A DNA stretch of 64,000 bases from Bombilactobacillus bombi (lineage in GTDB: Bacteria > Bacillota > Bacilli > Lactobacillales > Lactobacillaceae): assembly GCF_964340835.1 (NCBI RefSeq), contig NZ_OZ204251.1. One strand, given 5' to 3'. Below the pieces are notes generated by a model that saw only the letters and a program-made list of their open reading frames with translations, did no database searches and had not been told where the DNA came from. Below, one piece after another: positions 17,976 to 26,610 of this stretch (its first letter is position 1; every line of letters begins with the position of its first letter). The position numbers and the translations under genes are program-made.

Positions 17976-18761
17976 ATGTATCAAGATTTAAACAAACAAG
18001 TAGTAGTTGTCACTGGCGGCTCACGTGGTATTGGACGGTCAATTGGGGAACGCTTAGCACAAGAAGGCATGAAGGTGGTAATTAATTATCATTCTAATCG
18101 TGAAGAAGCACAGACAGTAGTAGATAAAATAAAAGCACATGGTGGGCAAGCAGTAGCAGTACAAGGGGATGTCTCACAAGAATCAGATGTACATAACTTA
18201 TTACAGACAGCTCTGCAGGAATTTGGCCGTCTTGATGTTTGGGTGAATAATGCTGGAGTAGAAAGTTATGCACCTACTGAGAAAGTATCCTTGAGTGATT
18301 GGCAAAAAGTGATTGATATTAACTTAAATGGGTTGTTTTTAGGATCAATGGCAGCAATTCGTCATTTTCTTCAGCAAGATCAAGTAGGTAATGTAATTAA
18401 TGTTTCTTCAGTTCATGAACAAATACCTTGGCCAGGATTTACCAGTTATGCTGTTTCTAAAGGCGGCAGCAAAATGTTTACGCAAACTGTTGCAATGGAA
18501 TATGCCAAACGCAATATTCGCATTAACGCTATTGCTCCTGGCGCAATTGATACCCCAATCAATGCCGAAAAATTTGCTGACGAAGCTAATAAACAAGATA
18601 CGATTGATTTAATTCCAATGGCTAGAATTGGTAAGCCAAAAGAAGTAGCTGCTGCCGCTGCTTGGTTAGCTTCACAAGAATCTAGTTATGTGACAGGTGC
18701 TACTATTTTTGTGGATGGAGGAATGACTTTATATCCTTCATTTGCCGAAGGTAAAGGCTAA
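17976..18761 (+). CDS. Short-chain dehydrogenase, glucose 1-dehydrogenase type
   Basis: About 261 residues, classical SDR. The NAD(P)-binding TGGSRGIG near residue 13-20, NNAG in the structural position, and catalytic Ser-Tyr-Lys in INVSSVHEQIPWPGFTSYAVSKGG are all present. The VHEQIPWP stretch is typical of Bacillus-type glucose 1-dehydrogenases. The C-terminus ends in GGMTLYPSF, also as in that group. Start at the ATG at 17976 on spacing; two codons upstream is an alternative. The real substrate may be another polyol or sugar. Confidence 0.85.
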   Translation: MYQDLNKQVVVVTGGSRGIGRSIGERLAQEGMKVVINYHSNREEAQTVVDKIKAHGGQAVAVQGDVSQESDVHNLLQTALQEFGRLDVWVNNAGVESYAPTEKVSLSDWQKVIDINLNGLFLGSMAAIRHFLQQDQVGNVINVSSVHEQIPWPGFTSYAVSKGGSKMFTQTVAMEYAKRNIRINAIAPGAIDTPINAEKFADEANKQDTIDLIPMARIGKPKEVAAAAAWLASQESSYVTGATIFVDGGMTLYPSFAEGKG

Positions 18762-18797
18762 AAAAAGAATTCAGCTTTAAAAGCCAAATTCTTTTTT
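18761..18797. terminator. Shared bidirectional terminator between the SDR gene and apbE
   Basis: AAAAAAGAATT and AATTCTTTTTT pair across an inner GCT...AGC stem. T-runs lie on both sides, so it can serve both converging genes. The apbE stop codon (18777-18779) lies inside the hairpin loop, so its last codons form one arm. Confidence 0.8.
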
Positions 18798-19754
18798 GGA
18801 ATTAGTAAGTTCATAATGATCATCCAGTAGAGTGACTGCAGTTTGTGGGAGCTTTTGCAGGATGATTTTTTTGTCTTTAGTAACAAAAACAGCTCCGTAG
18901 ATATCTGATCGTTTATTGGCCCATCCCGCTAAGGGTCCTCCTGCAAAGAAAAGCCTCCCTGTTTCGATTTCACCATCAATTGAATGTTTCGAAAATATAG
19001 TAACACTTGCTAAATTATTATTAAGAGGCTTACCAGTTTTGGGATTCAAAATATGATGATAAGAACCGTTAGCAGTTTCTAGATAACGTTCATAAATACC
19101 ACTGGTTACTACTGAGCAAGGGCCCCAGTGAATAGCTGCAATCGACTTTCTATGTTGGGATTGCGGACTTTGGATACCAATTGACCACTGTTGATTATCA
19201 TGAAGTGGAGAATTACCCATTAATAATAAGTTACCACCCAGATCAATTATTCCAGCGAGTTTCCCTAAGGCTTGCCAATAGTCTTGAATGCGATCGGCAA
19301 TATATCCTTTAGCGATTGCTCCTAAATCTAATTGCATATTAGCCTTTTTTAAATAAACAGTTAATTTATCATCATCCAGTTCACAATCCCAGGGATTAAT
19401 TAGTTGTAAGCATTGTGAGATTTGCGATTCAGATGGTACTTGGGCATCGTCAAAACCAATTTTCCATAGTTTAACTAATGGTCCAATTAAAGCATTAAAT
19501 CCAAAATTTTCTTGACTTAATAAAATCGCTTGTTTGACCAAACTGTAAACTGCATCACTAACAACAACAGGATGTTGACCGGCAGCTTGGTTGATTTGCA
19601 TTACTTCCGAGTGAGAACGATTAACGGTGAATAAATCTTCATAATGAGCAATTAAATTGTGGGACTGCTCCAATTCTTGCAAATCTGGATTGCCAAATAG
19701 TGTGAGATTAATCAAAGTTCCTAAGTTGTAATAACTTTTTTGAATTCTATTCAT
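18777..19754 (-). CDS. apbE: FAD:protein FMN transferase ApbE
   Basis: A 325-residue enzyme that uses FAD to attach FMN through a phosphoester to Thr/Ser in SGAT-type motifs. ApbE features seen are the N-terminal MQINQAAGQHPVVV segment, the DLGAIAKGYIADRI motif, IIDLGGNLLLMGN, and the C-terminal HILNPKTGKPLNNNLASVTIF block. No signal peptide or lipobox is seen, so it acts in the cytoplasm. That fits modification of the soluble reductase at 14320, whose C-terminal DAISGAT is its target motif. The gene follows the histidine phosphatase by eight bases and has only a weak ribosome-binding site, suggesting coupled translation. Confidence 0.92.
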   Translation of the reverse strand: MNRIQKSYYNLGTLINLTLFGNPDLQELEQSHNLIAHYEDLFTVNRSHSEVMQINQAAGQHPVVVSDAVYSLVKQAILLSQENFGFNALIGPLVKLWKIGFDDAQVPSESQISQCLQLINPWDCELDDDKLTVYLKKANMQLDLGAIAKGYIADRIQDYWQALGKLAGIIDLGGNLLLMGNSPLHDNQQWSIGIQSPQSQHRKSIAAIHWGPCSVVTSGIYERYLETANGSYHHILNPKTGKPLNNNLASVTIFSKHSIDGEIETGRLFFAGGPLAGWANKRSDIYGAVFVTKDKKIILQKLPQTAVTLLDDHYELTNSKKEFGF

Positions 19755-19762
19755 AGCTATTT

Positions 19763-20422
19763 CTAGTCAACCAGTTTTCGAGCGTAATCAGTTACAATTG
19801 TTTGACCTTGATTTCGAACAACAGTAGTTAAGCTAGAGTTAGCGGGCCCAGCATTGACTACAAAAGTGCCATCACCGTATTTCATTGATATTGATTGAAT
19901 TGTAGTTCCGTGGCTGACCAATAAAATTTTATCATTTTCATGAGCGATACCATCTAAATATTCAAACCCCGTATTGATGCGCTCCCAATATTCGGCAGCA
20001 TTTTCAGCGTCATGGAAGGGATCAGCAGCTTTCATATAATCTTTAGCTTTATCTAATCCAACTTTTTTAGCTGCTTCTTGAAAACTAGTTAGTCCATGAG
20101 GTTTTAAAGTCATATACCAAGCTTCAGTGGAATTCATACCTTCAAAATAACCGTAAAATTGCTCTCGAAAATTAATCAACTTGGTAGGATGCAAATGTTC
20201 TTTATTAATATTAGCGTCTGTAATAATTTTGCAGGTATCAATCGCTCGACGAGCATCGGAAGAAAAAGCTGCTGCAAACGCAACATTGCTTAGCCTTTGG
20301 GCAGCTTGACGAGCCACTTCTTCACCAGCAGGAGTTAGGGGACTATCCGACCAACCCTGCATTTTGTTGTAACGGTTAAACCAGGTCTGTCCATGGCGCA
20401 ACATATAAATTGTATATTTCAT
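19763..20422 (-). CDS. Histidine phosphatase (phosphoglycerate-mutase-like)
   Basis: About 219 residues of the histidine phosphatase superfamily. The catalytic LRHGQTWFNRYNKMQGWSDSPLT motif is at residues 8-30. The second catalytic His is in LLVSHGTTIQS, and the Arg-containing SDARRAIDT segment is also present. The start at 20422 has GGAGG eight bases upstream; the GTG five codons earlier overlaps that site. Small members of this family dephosphorylate sugar phosphates or nucleotides rather than acting in glycolysis. It is the first gene of a two-gene unit with apbE, divergent from fumC. Confidence 0.87.
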   Translation of the reverse strand: MKYTIYMLRHGQTWFNRYNKMQGWSDSPLTPAGEEVARQAAQRLSNVAFAAAFSSDARRAIDTCKIITDANINKEHLHPTKLINFREQFYGYFEGMNSTEAWYMTLKPHGLTSFQEAAKKVGLDKAKDYMKAADPFHDAENAAEYWERINTGFEYLDGIAHENDKILLVSHGTTIQSISMKYGDGTFVVNAGPANSSLTTVVRNQGQTIVTDYARKLVD

Positions 20423-20571
20423 CAAAATAACCTCCACAATAAAAATAAATTCTCAAATACAATGCTATCTGTTTTAATTTTAACAAACATTAGGCTTATT
20501 ACACGTTTATAAATAAAAGTTATTGCTTTCACAAAGTTTGACTATAAACTATTGTGAATAATATATTTAAA

Positions 20572-20601
20572 TTGGCAATCAAATGGTAACGATTGCATAA
20601 T
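20572..20601 (+). promoter_or_regulatory. Candidate fumC promoter with an embedded LacI/CcpA-type operator
   Basis: TTGGCA (20572-20577) and CATAAT (20596-20601) are 18 bases apart. Between them lies TGGTAACGATTGCA (20584-20597), which keeps the TG..CG..CA frame of catabolite-responsive elements but misses two W positions. Binding there would block polymerase, so carbon-catabolite repression of the citrate/fumarate cluster is plausible. Confidence 0.45.
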
Positions 20602-20626
20602 ATAAAATTATCTGGAGGTTGTAATC

Positions 20627-22012
20627 ATGGCAGAATATCGTATTGAAGAGGATACTTTAGGACCAGTTAAGATTCCGGATACCGCATTATGGGGTGCCCA
20701 AACTGAACGTAGTCGTAATAACTTTCAAACAGGCAGTAAAATGCCTTTAGAAATTATCAAAGTTTTGTTACAAATTAAAAAAGCAGCCGCAATTGCTAAC
20801 AAAAATGAAAAAGCAATTGCTGCAGAAAAAGCAGATTTAATTGTCGAAGCTATTGATCAATTATTAGCTTTAAACGATGACCAATTGCGCAAGGACTTTC
20901 CATTGGTTGTTTATCAAACTGGGTCAGGAACGCAAACTAATATGAATGTCAATGAAGTAGTGGCTCATATGGCCGGTCAAATTAATTCTGATTTAGAAAT
21001 TTTACCTAATGATGATGTTAATCATGGTCAAAGTTCTAATGATATTTTTCCAACTGCAATGAATATTACTGCAGCTGTAGCAGTCCGTGATTTAGAAAAA
21101 GCAGCACAACATTTAATTGCCGAATTAAAAAAGAAACAAGAACAATATTGGCATGTAGTAAAAATTGGTCGTACTCATTTACAAGATGCAACTCCGTTGA
21201 CTTTCGGTCAAGAAGTGAGTGGCTGGGTCAGCATGATTGAACATGATTTGAGTTATTTGCAACAGCTTGCTCCTACTTTGAATGAATTAGCAATGGGAGG
21301 GACTGCTGTTGGTACTGGTTTAAATGCTGCTCCCCATTTTGCTGACTTAATTGCTGATAAAATGAGTCAATTATACGATATTGAATTTACTGCCAAGACT
21401 AATAAATTTTATGGTTTGGCAGCACATTCAGGCTTGAATGTTGTCCATGGAGCAATGAAAACTTTGGCTGCTGATTTAATGAAAATTGCTAATGATGTGC
21501 GATTCTTAGGCAGCGGTCCGCGTGCTGGCTATAATGAATTGAATATTCCAGCTAATGAACCAGGATCTTCAATTATGCCTGGAAAAGTTAATCCGACCCA
21601 AGCAGAAGCAATTACTATGGCTGCTGTTCGAGTTATGGGTAACGATGTGGTAGTGGATTTAGCTTCGAGCCAAGGCAACTTTGAAATGAATGTTTATAAG
21701 CCAGTTTTAATTGATGCCTTTTTAGAATCAGCTCAATTATTGAGTGGAACAATGATGGGCTTTGCCGATAAGATGATTTCCGGCATGACGGTCAATGAAG
21801 AACGAATGCAAGAATTAGTTGATAAATCTCTAATGACGGTTACTGCTTTATCACCACATATTGGTTATCATGATAGTGCTAAGATTGCTCAACAGGCTCA
21901 AAAAGCTGGAACCACACTAAAAGAAGCTGCTGTCAAATCAGGCAAAGTAACTTCCGAGCAATTTGACAAATGGGTTGTGCCAATTAATATGACAAATATC
22001 GATCAAAACTAA
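20627..22012 (+). CDS. fumC: Class II fumarate hydratase
   Basis: A 461-residue fumarase that interconverts malate and fumarate. The family signature GSSIMPGKVNP is at 313-323 with the catalytic Ser. The other active-site blocks TGSGTQTNMNVNE (98-110) and GRTHLQDATP (181-190) are intact. Aspartase is the main alternative, but TGSGTQTNMN and HGQSSND are fumarase-like. GGAGG precedes the ATG. First gene of fumC-frdA-dehydrogenase-transporter. In lactobacilli without a TCA cycle it runs malate to fumarate to feed the soluble fumarate reductase encoded next. Confidence 0.95.
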   Translation: MAEYRIEEDTLGPVKIPDTALWGAQTERSRNNFQTGSKMPLEIIKVLLQIKKAAAIANKNEKAIAAEKADLIVEAIDQLLALNDDQLRKDFPLVVYQTGSGTQTNMNVNEVVAHMAGQINSDLEILPNDDVNHGQSSNDIFPTAMNITAAVAVRDLEKAAQHLIAELKKKQEQYWHVVKIGRTHLQDATPLTFGQEVSGWVSMIEHDLSYLQQLAPTLNELAMGGTAVGTGLNAAPHFADLIADKMSQLYDIEFTAKTNKFYGLAAHSGLNVVHGAMKTLAADLMKIANDVRFLGSGPRAGYNELNIPANEPGSSIMPGKVNPTQAEAITMAAVRVMGNDVVVDLASSQGNFEMNVYKPVLIDAFLESAQLLSGTMMGFADKMISGMTVNEERMQELVDKSLMTVTALSPHIGYHDSAKIAQQAQKAGTTLKEAAVKSGKVTSEQFDKWVVPINMTNIDQN

Positions 22013-22022
22013 GAGGTAAAAC

Positions 22023-23423
22023 ATGACAGAAAAATTTATTTTTCAAGCAACTGCAAAAGAACAACTCCAAGATCAATATGATGTAATCATTATTGGTTCA
22101 GGTGGAACTGGTCTAACTAGTGCTTTACAAGCACATGAACTAGGATTAAAACCAGTAATCTTAGAAAAAATGCCCAAAATTGGTGGCAATACTACGAAAG
22201 CTTCATCAGGAATGAATGCTGCAGAAACTATGGTGCAGTTAAATCATCAGATCGTTGATAGCTATCAAGATTTTTATGATGATGTTTATCAAGGTGGCGG
22301 TCAACAAAATAATCCCGCTTTATTACATTATTTTACAGAACATAGCGCGTTGGCTATTGATTGGTTGGCAGCTCATGATATTCATTTAGATGATTTGACA
22401 ATTACTGGCGGCATGAAGGTAATGCGGACTCATCGTCCAGCTTCGATGGCTCCTATCGGTGGATTTTTAGTGACCGAATTGCTCAAACAAATAGATCAAG
22501 CGCACTTACCATTATTTACCGATGTAAAAGTGACACAAATATTACAAGAAGATGGGCATGTTAAAGGGGTTCAAGCACAAATTGATGGGCAAAGTAAAAC
22601 CATTTTGGCGCCAGCAGTCATTTTAGCTACAGGTGGATTTGGTGCTGGTCAAAAATTAATTAAAAAATATCGCCCTGATTTAGCTGATTTAAAGACTACT
22701 AACCAACCAGGAGCTGTGGGTGATGGTATTGAATTAGCCGCAGCTATAGGAGCTCAACTAGTAGATATGGATCAAATTCAGGTTCACCCAACGGTTCAGC
22801 AAGATGGTGAACATCCATATTTAATCGGAGAAGCGGTGCGTGGCGAAGGAGCCATTTTAGTTAATAAAAACGGTGAACGATTTGTTAATGAATTAGATAC
22901 ACGTAAAAACGTTACTGCTGCTATTAATAATTTGAAAGAAAATGGTGCTACTTTAATTTTTGACCAAAGTGTACGTGAACGTGTGAAAGCTATTGAGTTT
23001 TATGATCACATCGGCTTAGTAAAAACTGGCCAAAGCTTAGTTGATTTAGCTCAACAAAATAATTTTGCGGCCGATATCTTGGGGCAGACCATTCAAACTT
23101 GGAATCAAGCTGTTCAAAAGCACCAAGATAACGAATATCAGCGAAGTACTGGAATGGAGCGGCAATTAACACAAGCACCGTATTATTCAATTCACATTGC
23201 GCCAGCAGTGCATTATACAATGGGCGGAATTGCAATTAATGCTAACACTCAAGTAATGAGTCAAAAGGGCGAAGTAATTCCTGGCCTATATGCTGCAGGT
23301 GAAGTAGCAGGTGGGCTACATGGTAATAACCGTATCGGTGGCAATTCAATCGCTGAAACTATTATTTTTGGGCGGCAAGCAGGACAACAAGTTTTCAAAT
23401 ATCTGCAAAAAGGGGATAAGTAA
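22023..23423 (+). CDS. frdA: Soluble fumarate reductase flavoprotein (FAD domain only)
   Basis: A 466-residue flavocytochrome c-type fumarate reductase that reduces fumarate to succinate in the cytosol. GSGGTG (25-30) binds FAD. QVHPTVQQDGEHPYLIGEAVRGEGAILVNKNGERFVNE and the HYTMGGIAIN and GGLHGNNRIGGNSIAE blocks carry the active-site His and Arg positions of the family. Unlike the protein at 14320 it has neither the FMN_red domain nor the C-terminal FMN-binding domain, which is the normal short form in lactobacilli. It therefore needs an unlinked electron donor (reduced flavin). It lies ten bases after fumC and overlaps the next start by one base. Confidence 0.92.
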   Translation: MTEKFIFQATAKEQLQDQYDVIIIGSGGTGLTSALQAHELGLKPVILEKMPKIGGNTTKASSGMNAAETMVQLNHQIVDSYQDFYDDVYQGGGQQNNPALLHYFTEHSALAIDWLAAHDIHLDDLTITGGMKVMRTHRPASMAPIGGFLVTELLKQIDQAHLPLFTDVKVTQILQEDGHVKGVQAQIDGQSKTILAPAVILATGGFGAGQKLIKKYRPDLADLKTTNQPGAVGDGIELAAAIGAQLVDMDQIQVHPTVQQDGEHPYLIGEAVRGEGAILVNKNGERFVNELDTRKNVTAAINNLKENGATLIFDQSVRERVKAIEFYDHIGLVKTGQSLVDLAQQNNFAADILGQTIQTWNQAVQKHQDNEYQRSTGMERQLTQAPYYSIHIAPAVHYTMGGIAINANTQVMSQKGEVIPGLYAAGEVAGGLHGNNRIGGNSIAETIIFGRQAGQQVFKYLQKGDK

Positions 23424-24349
23424 TGAAGATTAATCAACGCAAAGTATTATTAGTAGGTGACGGTGCGGTAGGATCATCGTTTGCTTTTTCTTTATTGCAA
23501 AATTGTCAAGTAGATGAATTAGTTATTACTGATCTCAAAAAAGATCATGTTAATGGAGATGTAGCTGATTTAGAAGATATTATTCCCCTTGAAAGTAACA
23601 CTAAAATATCGGCTGGAGAATATTCTGATGCTCAAGATGCAGCTATTGTTGTGATAACAGCCGGAGTTCCACGCAAACCTGGAGAAAGTCGACTGGATTT
23701 AGTACAAAAAAATTACCAGATTTTAAAGTCAATTGTCGAGCCCATTGTTGCAAGTGGGTTCCAAGGCTGTTTTGTAGTTTCTAGTAATCCTGTGGATATT
23801 CTGACCACCTTAACACAAAAGTTATCTGGATTTCCGAAGAATAAAGTGATTGGAACTGGAACTTCTTTAGATACAGCTCGTTTAAAAGTCGCATTAGCTC
23901 AAAAATTAAATGTTGCTGTTAATGATATTAATAGCTACGTACTAGGTGAACATGGTGACAGTTCTTTTGTTAATTTTGAAGAAACGACTGTTTTAGGTCG
24001 ACCATTAGCTGAATTAATAACCTTAGCTGAGACTGATAAAGAAGAATTAGAGCAACAAGTACGTAGTAAGGGCGGTTATATTATTCAAAACAAGGGTGCG
24101 ACTTTTTATGGAGTAGCACGTTGCTTAGCTCAAATTTGTCAAGCAATTTTAGATAATCAAAATTTAGTTGTGCCGATATCAGCTCCTCTAAATGGTGAGT
24201 ATGGACTATATGATATGTATTTGGGTTCACCTGCAATCATTAATAATGAAGGTATTGCTCAAGTTATTGCAACTCCATTATCCCAAGATGAGCTGAAAAA
24301 AATGAAAATTTCAGCCACCCAACTAGCAGCAATTTTAGAACAGATTTAA
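23423..24349 (+). CDS. LDH-fold 2-hydroxyacid dehydrogenase with malate-type specificity residue
   Basis: A 308-residue NAD-dependent L-lactate/malate dehydrogenase superfamily member. The N-terminal GDGAVGSSFA binds NAD. The catalytic Asp and Arg in SLDTARLK and His in GEHGDSS are intact. In the substrate loop AGVPRKPGESRLDLV, Arg84 occupies the place of Gln102 in lactate dehydrogenases; Arg there defines malate dehydrogenases. The rest of the loop is LDH-like. Placed between frdA and a dicarboxylate carrier, it most likely reduces oxaloacetate from citrate lyase to malate for fumC. L-LDH or a branched hydroxyacid dehydrogenase is the alternative. Confidence 0.85.
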   Translation: MKINQRKVLLVGDGAVGSSFAFSLLQNCQVDELVITDLKKDHVNGDVADLEDIIPLESNTKISAGEYSDAQDAAIVVITAGVPRKPGESRLDLVQKNYQILKSIVEPIVASGFQGCFVVSSNPVDILTTLTQKLSGFPKNKVIGTGTSLDTARLKVALAQKLNVAVNDINSYVLGEHGDSSFVNFEETTVLGRPLAELITLAETDKEELEQQVRSKGGYIIQNKGATFYGVARCLAQICQAILDNQNLVVPISAPLNGEYGLYDMYLGSPAIINNEGIAQVIATPLSQDELKKMKISATQLAAILEQI

Positions 24350-24370
24350 ATCGAGAGAAGGAGAAATCTC

Positions 24371-25789
24371 ATGAAACTGAATAAAGTTAAATATTCTAAA
24401 TTTATCTGGCCGCTAGTAATTGGCTTGCTTATTTGGTTTACTACCCCTTGGCGTCCAGTGGGAGTAACACCTGCAGCATGGCATATTCTGGCAATTTTTG
24501 TAGCCACAATTATTGGTTGTATTACACAGCCCTTACCCATTGCTGGTGTGGCAATTATTGGCATTACGCTTACCGTTTTATTAGGGATTGTTCCTATGGA
24601 TGTCGCTATGTCTAGTTTTGGTAACGGAACAGTATGGATGATTGCGATGGCTTATTTTATGTCCCGGGGCTTTATTAATACTGGTCTTGGACGGCGTGTA
24701 GCATTACACTTTGTTCGTTTATTCGGTAAAAAGACTTTAGGATTAGCATATTCTTTAATTGGAGTTGATTTATTAACTTCACCAGCAACGCCCAGTAATA
24801 CAGCACGTGCAGGGGGAATTGTTTATCCCATTATTCAATCTTTAGCCGAAACTTATGGATCTAAAGTAGGTGATGGTACCGAACGTAAAATTGGTTCTTT
24901 CTTGGTTTTTGCTGAATATCACGGTGATTTAATTACTAGTGGGATGTTCATGACTGCAATGGCTCCCAACTTAGTAGCAGTTGCTTTAGCTAAGAGTTTA
25001 CATGTTAATTTATCTTGGATGAGTTGGTTCATGGCTGCTTTGTTGCCTGGATTGATCAGTTTGATTGTTGTTCCATGGTTAATTTACAAAATGTATCCTC
25101 CAGAAATTAAAGACACCCCAAATGCTAAAGAATGGGCTGAAACGGAATTAGCTAAACTTGGTAAAGTTACTTTTCCAGAAAAGATTATGGCTGCAGTATT
25201 TATTATGGCCTTGATTTTGTGGATGCTATCCAGTTTTATCAATATGGAAGCCTCATTAGTAGCCTTTATGGCAGTATCTGTCTTATTAATTTGTGGTGTT
25301 TTAACAGTTAAGGATATTCTTCAAGAAACAGGTGCTTGGAATACCTTAGTTTGGTTTTCGATTTTAATTTTTATGGCTAATGAATTAAATAAATTAGGTT
25401 TTATTCCCTGGTTATCAAAATCTATTGGTGGTGCCTTAAATGGTGTCAGTTGGGGTATTGTTTTGGCTATTTTAGTAATTTTTTACTTTTACAGTCACTA
25501 TTTATTTGCTAGTGGAACAGCTCATGTTTCCGCGATGTACGGGGCTTTATTAGGTGTAGCAATTTCTGCTGGTGCACCTCCAGTTTTAGCTGCGATGTTG
25601 TTAGGATTTACAGGAGCAATCTTTTCTTCTACGACGCATTATGCTAATGGCCCAGCGTCTGTTCTTTTTGGTACAGGTTATGTTGATCAAAGTAGCTGGT
25701 GGAAGTATAACTTTATTTTAGCTTTCTTCTATTTGTTTGTATGGGGAGTTCTAGGAACCTTCTGGATGAAAATTATTGGTATCTGGTAA
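24371..25789 (+). CDS. DASS-family di/tricarboxylate transporter (CitT-like)
   Basis: A 472-residue membrane protein with about 12 hydrophobic segments, of the divalent anion:Na+ symporter family, 2-oxoglutarate/malate translocator and CitT branch. The diagnostic SPATPSNTARAGGIVYPIIQSLA and the second repeat FSSTTHYANGPASVLFGTGYV are the two substrate/ion-binding hairpins. AAGGAG precedes the ATG. It sits after the malate-type dehydrogenase and upstream of the cit genes, so citrate:succinate exchange is the most economical role: citrate enters as succinate made by FrdA leaves. A malate or fumarate carrier cannot be excluded. Confidence 0.9.
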   Translation: MKLNKVKYSKFIWPLVIGLLIWFTTPWRPVGVTPAAWHILAIFVATIIGCITQPLPIAGVAIIGITLTVLLGIVPMDVAMSSFGNGTVWMIAMAYFMSRGFINTGLGRRVALHFVRLFGKKTLGLAYSLIGVDLLTSPATPSNTARAGGIVYPIIQSLAETYGSKVGDGTERKIGSFLVFAEYHGDLITSGMFMTAMAPNLVAVALAKSLHVNLSWMSWFMAALLPGLISLIVVPWLIYKMYPPEIKDTPNAKEWAETELAKLGKVTFPEKIMAAVFIMALILWMLSSFINMEASLVAFMAVSVLLICGVLTVKDILQETGAWNTLVWFSILIFMANELNKLGFIPWLSKSIGGALNGVSWGIVLAILVIFYFYSHYLFASGTAHVSAMYGALLGVAISAGAPPVLAAMLLGFTGAIFSSTTHYANGPASVLFGTGYVDQSSWWKYNFILAFFYLFVWGVLGTFWMKIIGIW

Positions 25790-25824
25790 AATTAATTTTA
25801 TCAGATTAAAAAGAAGGTTATTAA

Positions 25825-26610
25825 ATGAACTTTTTAACAACAGATCAAGTTCGTATTAGTTATCAAGATATGGGCGCCGGTCAACCGGTTGTATTATTAG
25901 CTGGTTTGGGTAGTTATAGCACGGTTTGGCAATTAACCCAAGAATTTTTATTACAGCATGACTATCGTGTAATTACTATTGATGCGCGTAATCAGGGATT
26001 ATCCGAACATACTGCTAAAGGATTGCGTATTAGCCGTCATGCTGCTGATGTATATGAGCTATTATTGTATTTGCAATTAGAAAATGTCATTGGAATTGGT
26101 AATTCAATGGGCGCTGCGACTTGGTTTAGCTATATTAGTATTTTTGGAACACAACATTTGCAGGCAGTAGTGGACATTGATCAGAGTCCCAAAATGATTA
26201 ATACAAAAAATTGGCCTTACGGTTTTAAAGATTTAACTGTAACTAATTTTGCGAGTTATTTGCAGCAACCGTTTGGTCGGGCTACTTATCAAAACTTGCC
26301 TGACAAAATTTATTATCAAAATAAAAAATTACAACAACAGGTGCCTTATGATAGTCATTTAAACTATTCATTATTATTGGATCATGCAAGCCAAGATTGG
26401 CGGGATATAATTTGTAATTTGAACATTCCATTATTAGTAGTTGCTGGTCAAAGGTCTCCTTTTTTTGATTGTCATTTTGCACAAAAGACGGCCCAATTAG
26501 CTCCTCATGGACAAGCACAAGTAATTTCCCAAGCAGGTCACTTGCCGATGGTTGAACAAGCGCAAGTATTTAATCAGATTTTGGACAAATTTTTAATAGG
26601 TCTTATTTAG
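25825..26610 (+). CDS. Alpha/beta-fold hydrolase
   Basis: A 261-residue hydrolase. Oxyanion-hole region LLAGLGSYSTVW (about 24-36), nucleophile elbow GNSMG with Ser94, and a C-terminal His in QAGHLPMVEQ fit the fold; an acidic residue in the RSPFFDCHF region may complete the triad. The substrate is unknown; esterase or a role tied to the citrate/dicarboxylate island cannot be told apart. It follows the transporter by 35 bases and its 3' end overlaps that of the convergent regulator by eight bases, leaving no room for a separate terminator. Confidence 0.82.
   Translation: MNFLTTDQVRISYQDMGAGQPVVLLAGLGSYSTVWQLTQEFLLQHDYRVITIDARNQGLSEHTAKGLRISRHAADVYELLLYLQLENVIGIGNSMGAATWFSYISIFGTQHLQAVVDIDQSPKMINTKNWPYGFKDLTVTNFASYLQQPFGRATYQNLPDKIYYQNKKLQQQVPYDSHLNYSLLLDHASQDWRDIICNLNIPLLVVAGQRSPFFDCHFAQKTAQLAPHGQAQVISQAGHLPMVEQAQVFNQILDKFLIGLI

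Noticed and set aside
22023..23423. Possible truncation of the second fumarate reductase because it lacks the FMN domain
   Set aside because: The short FAD-only form is normal in lactobacilli and all the active-site blocks are intact.
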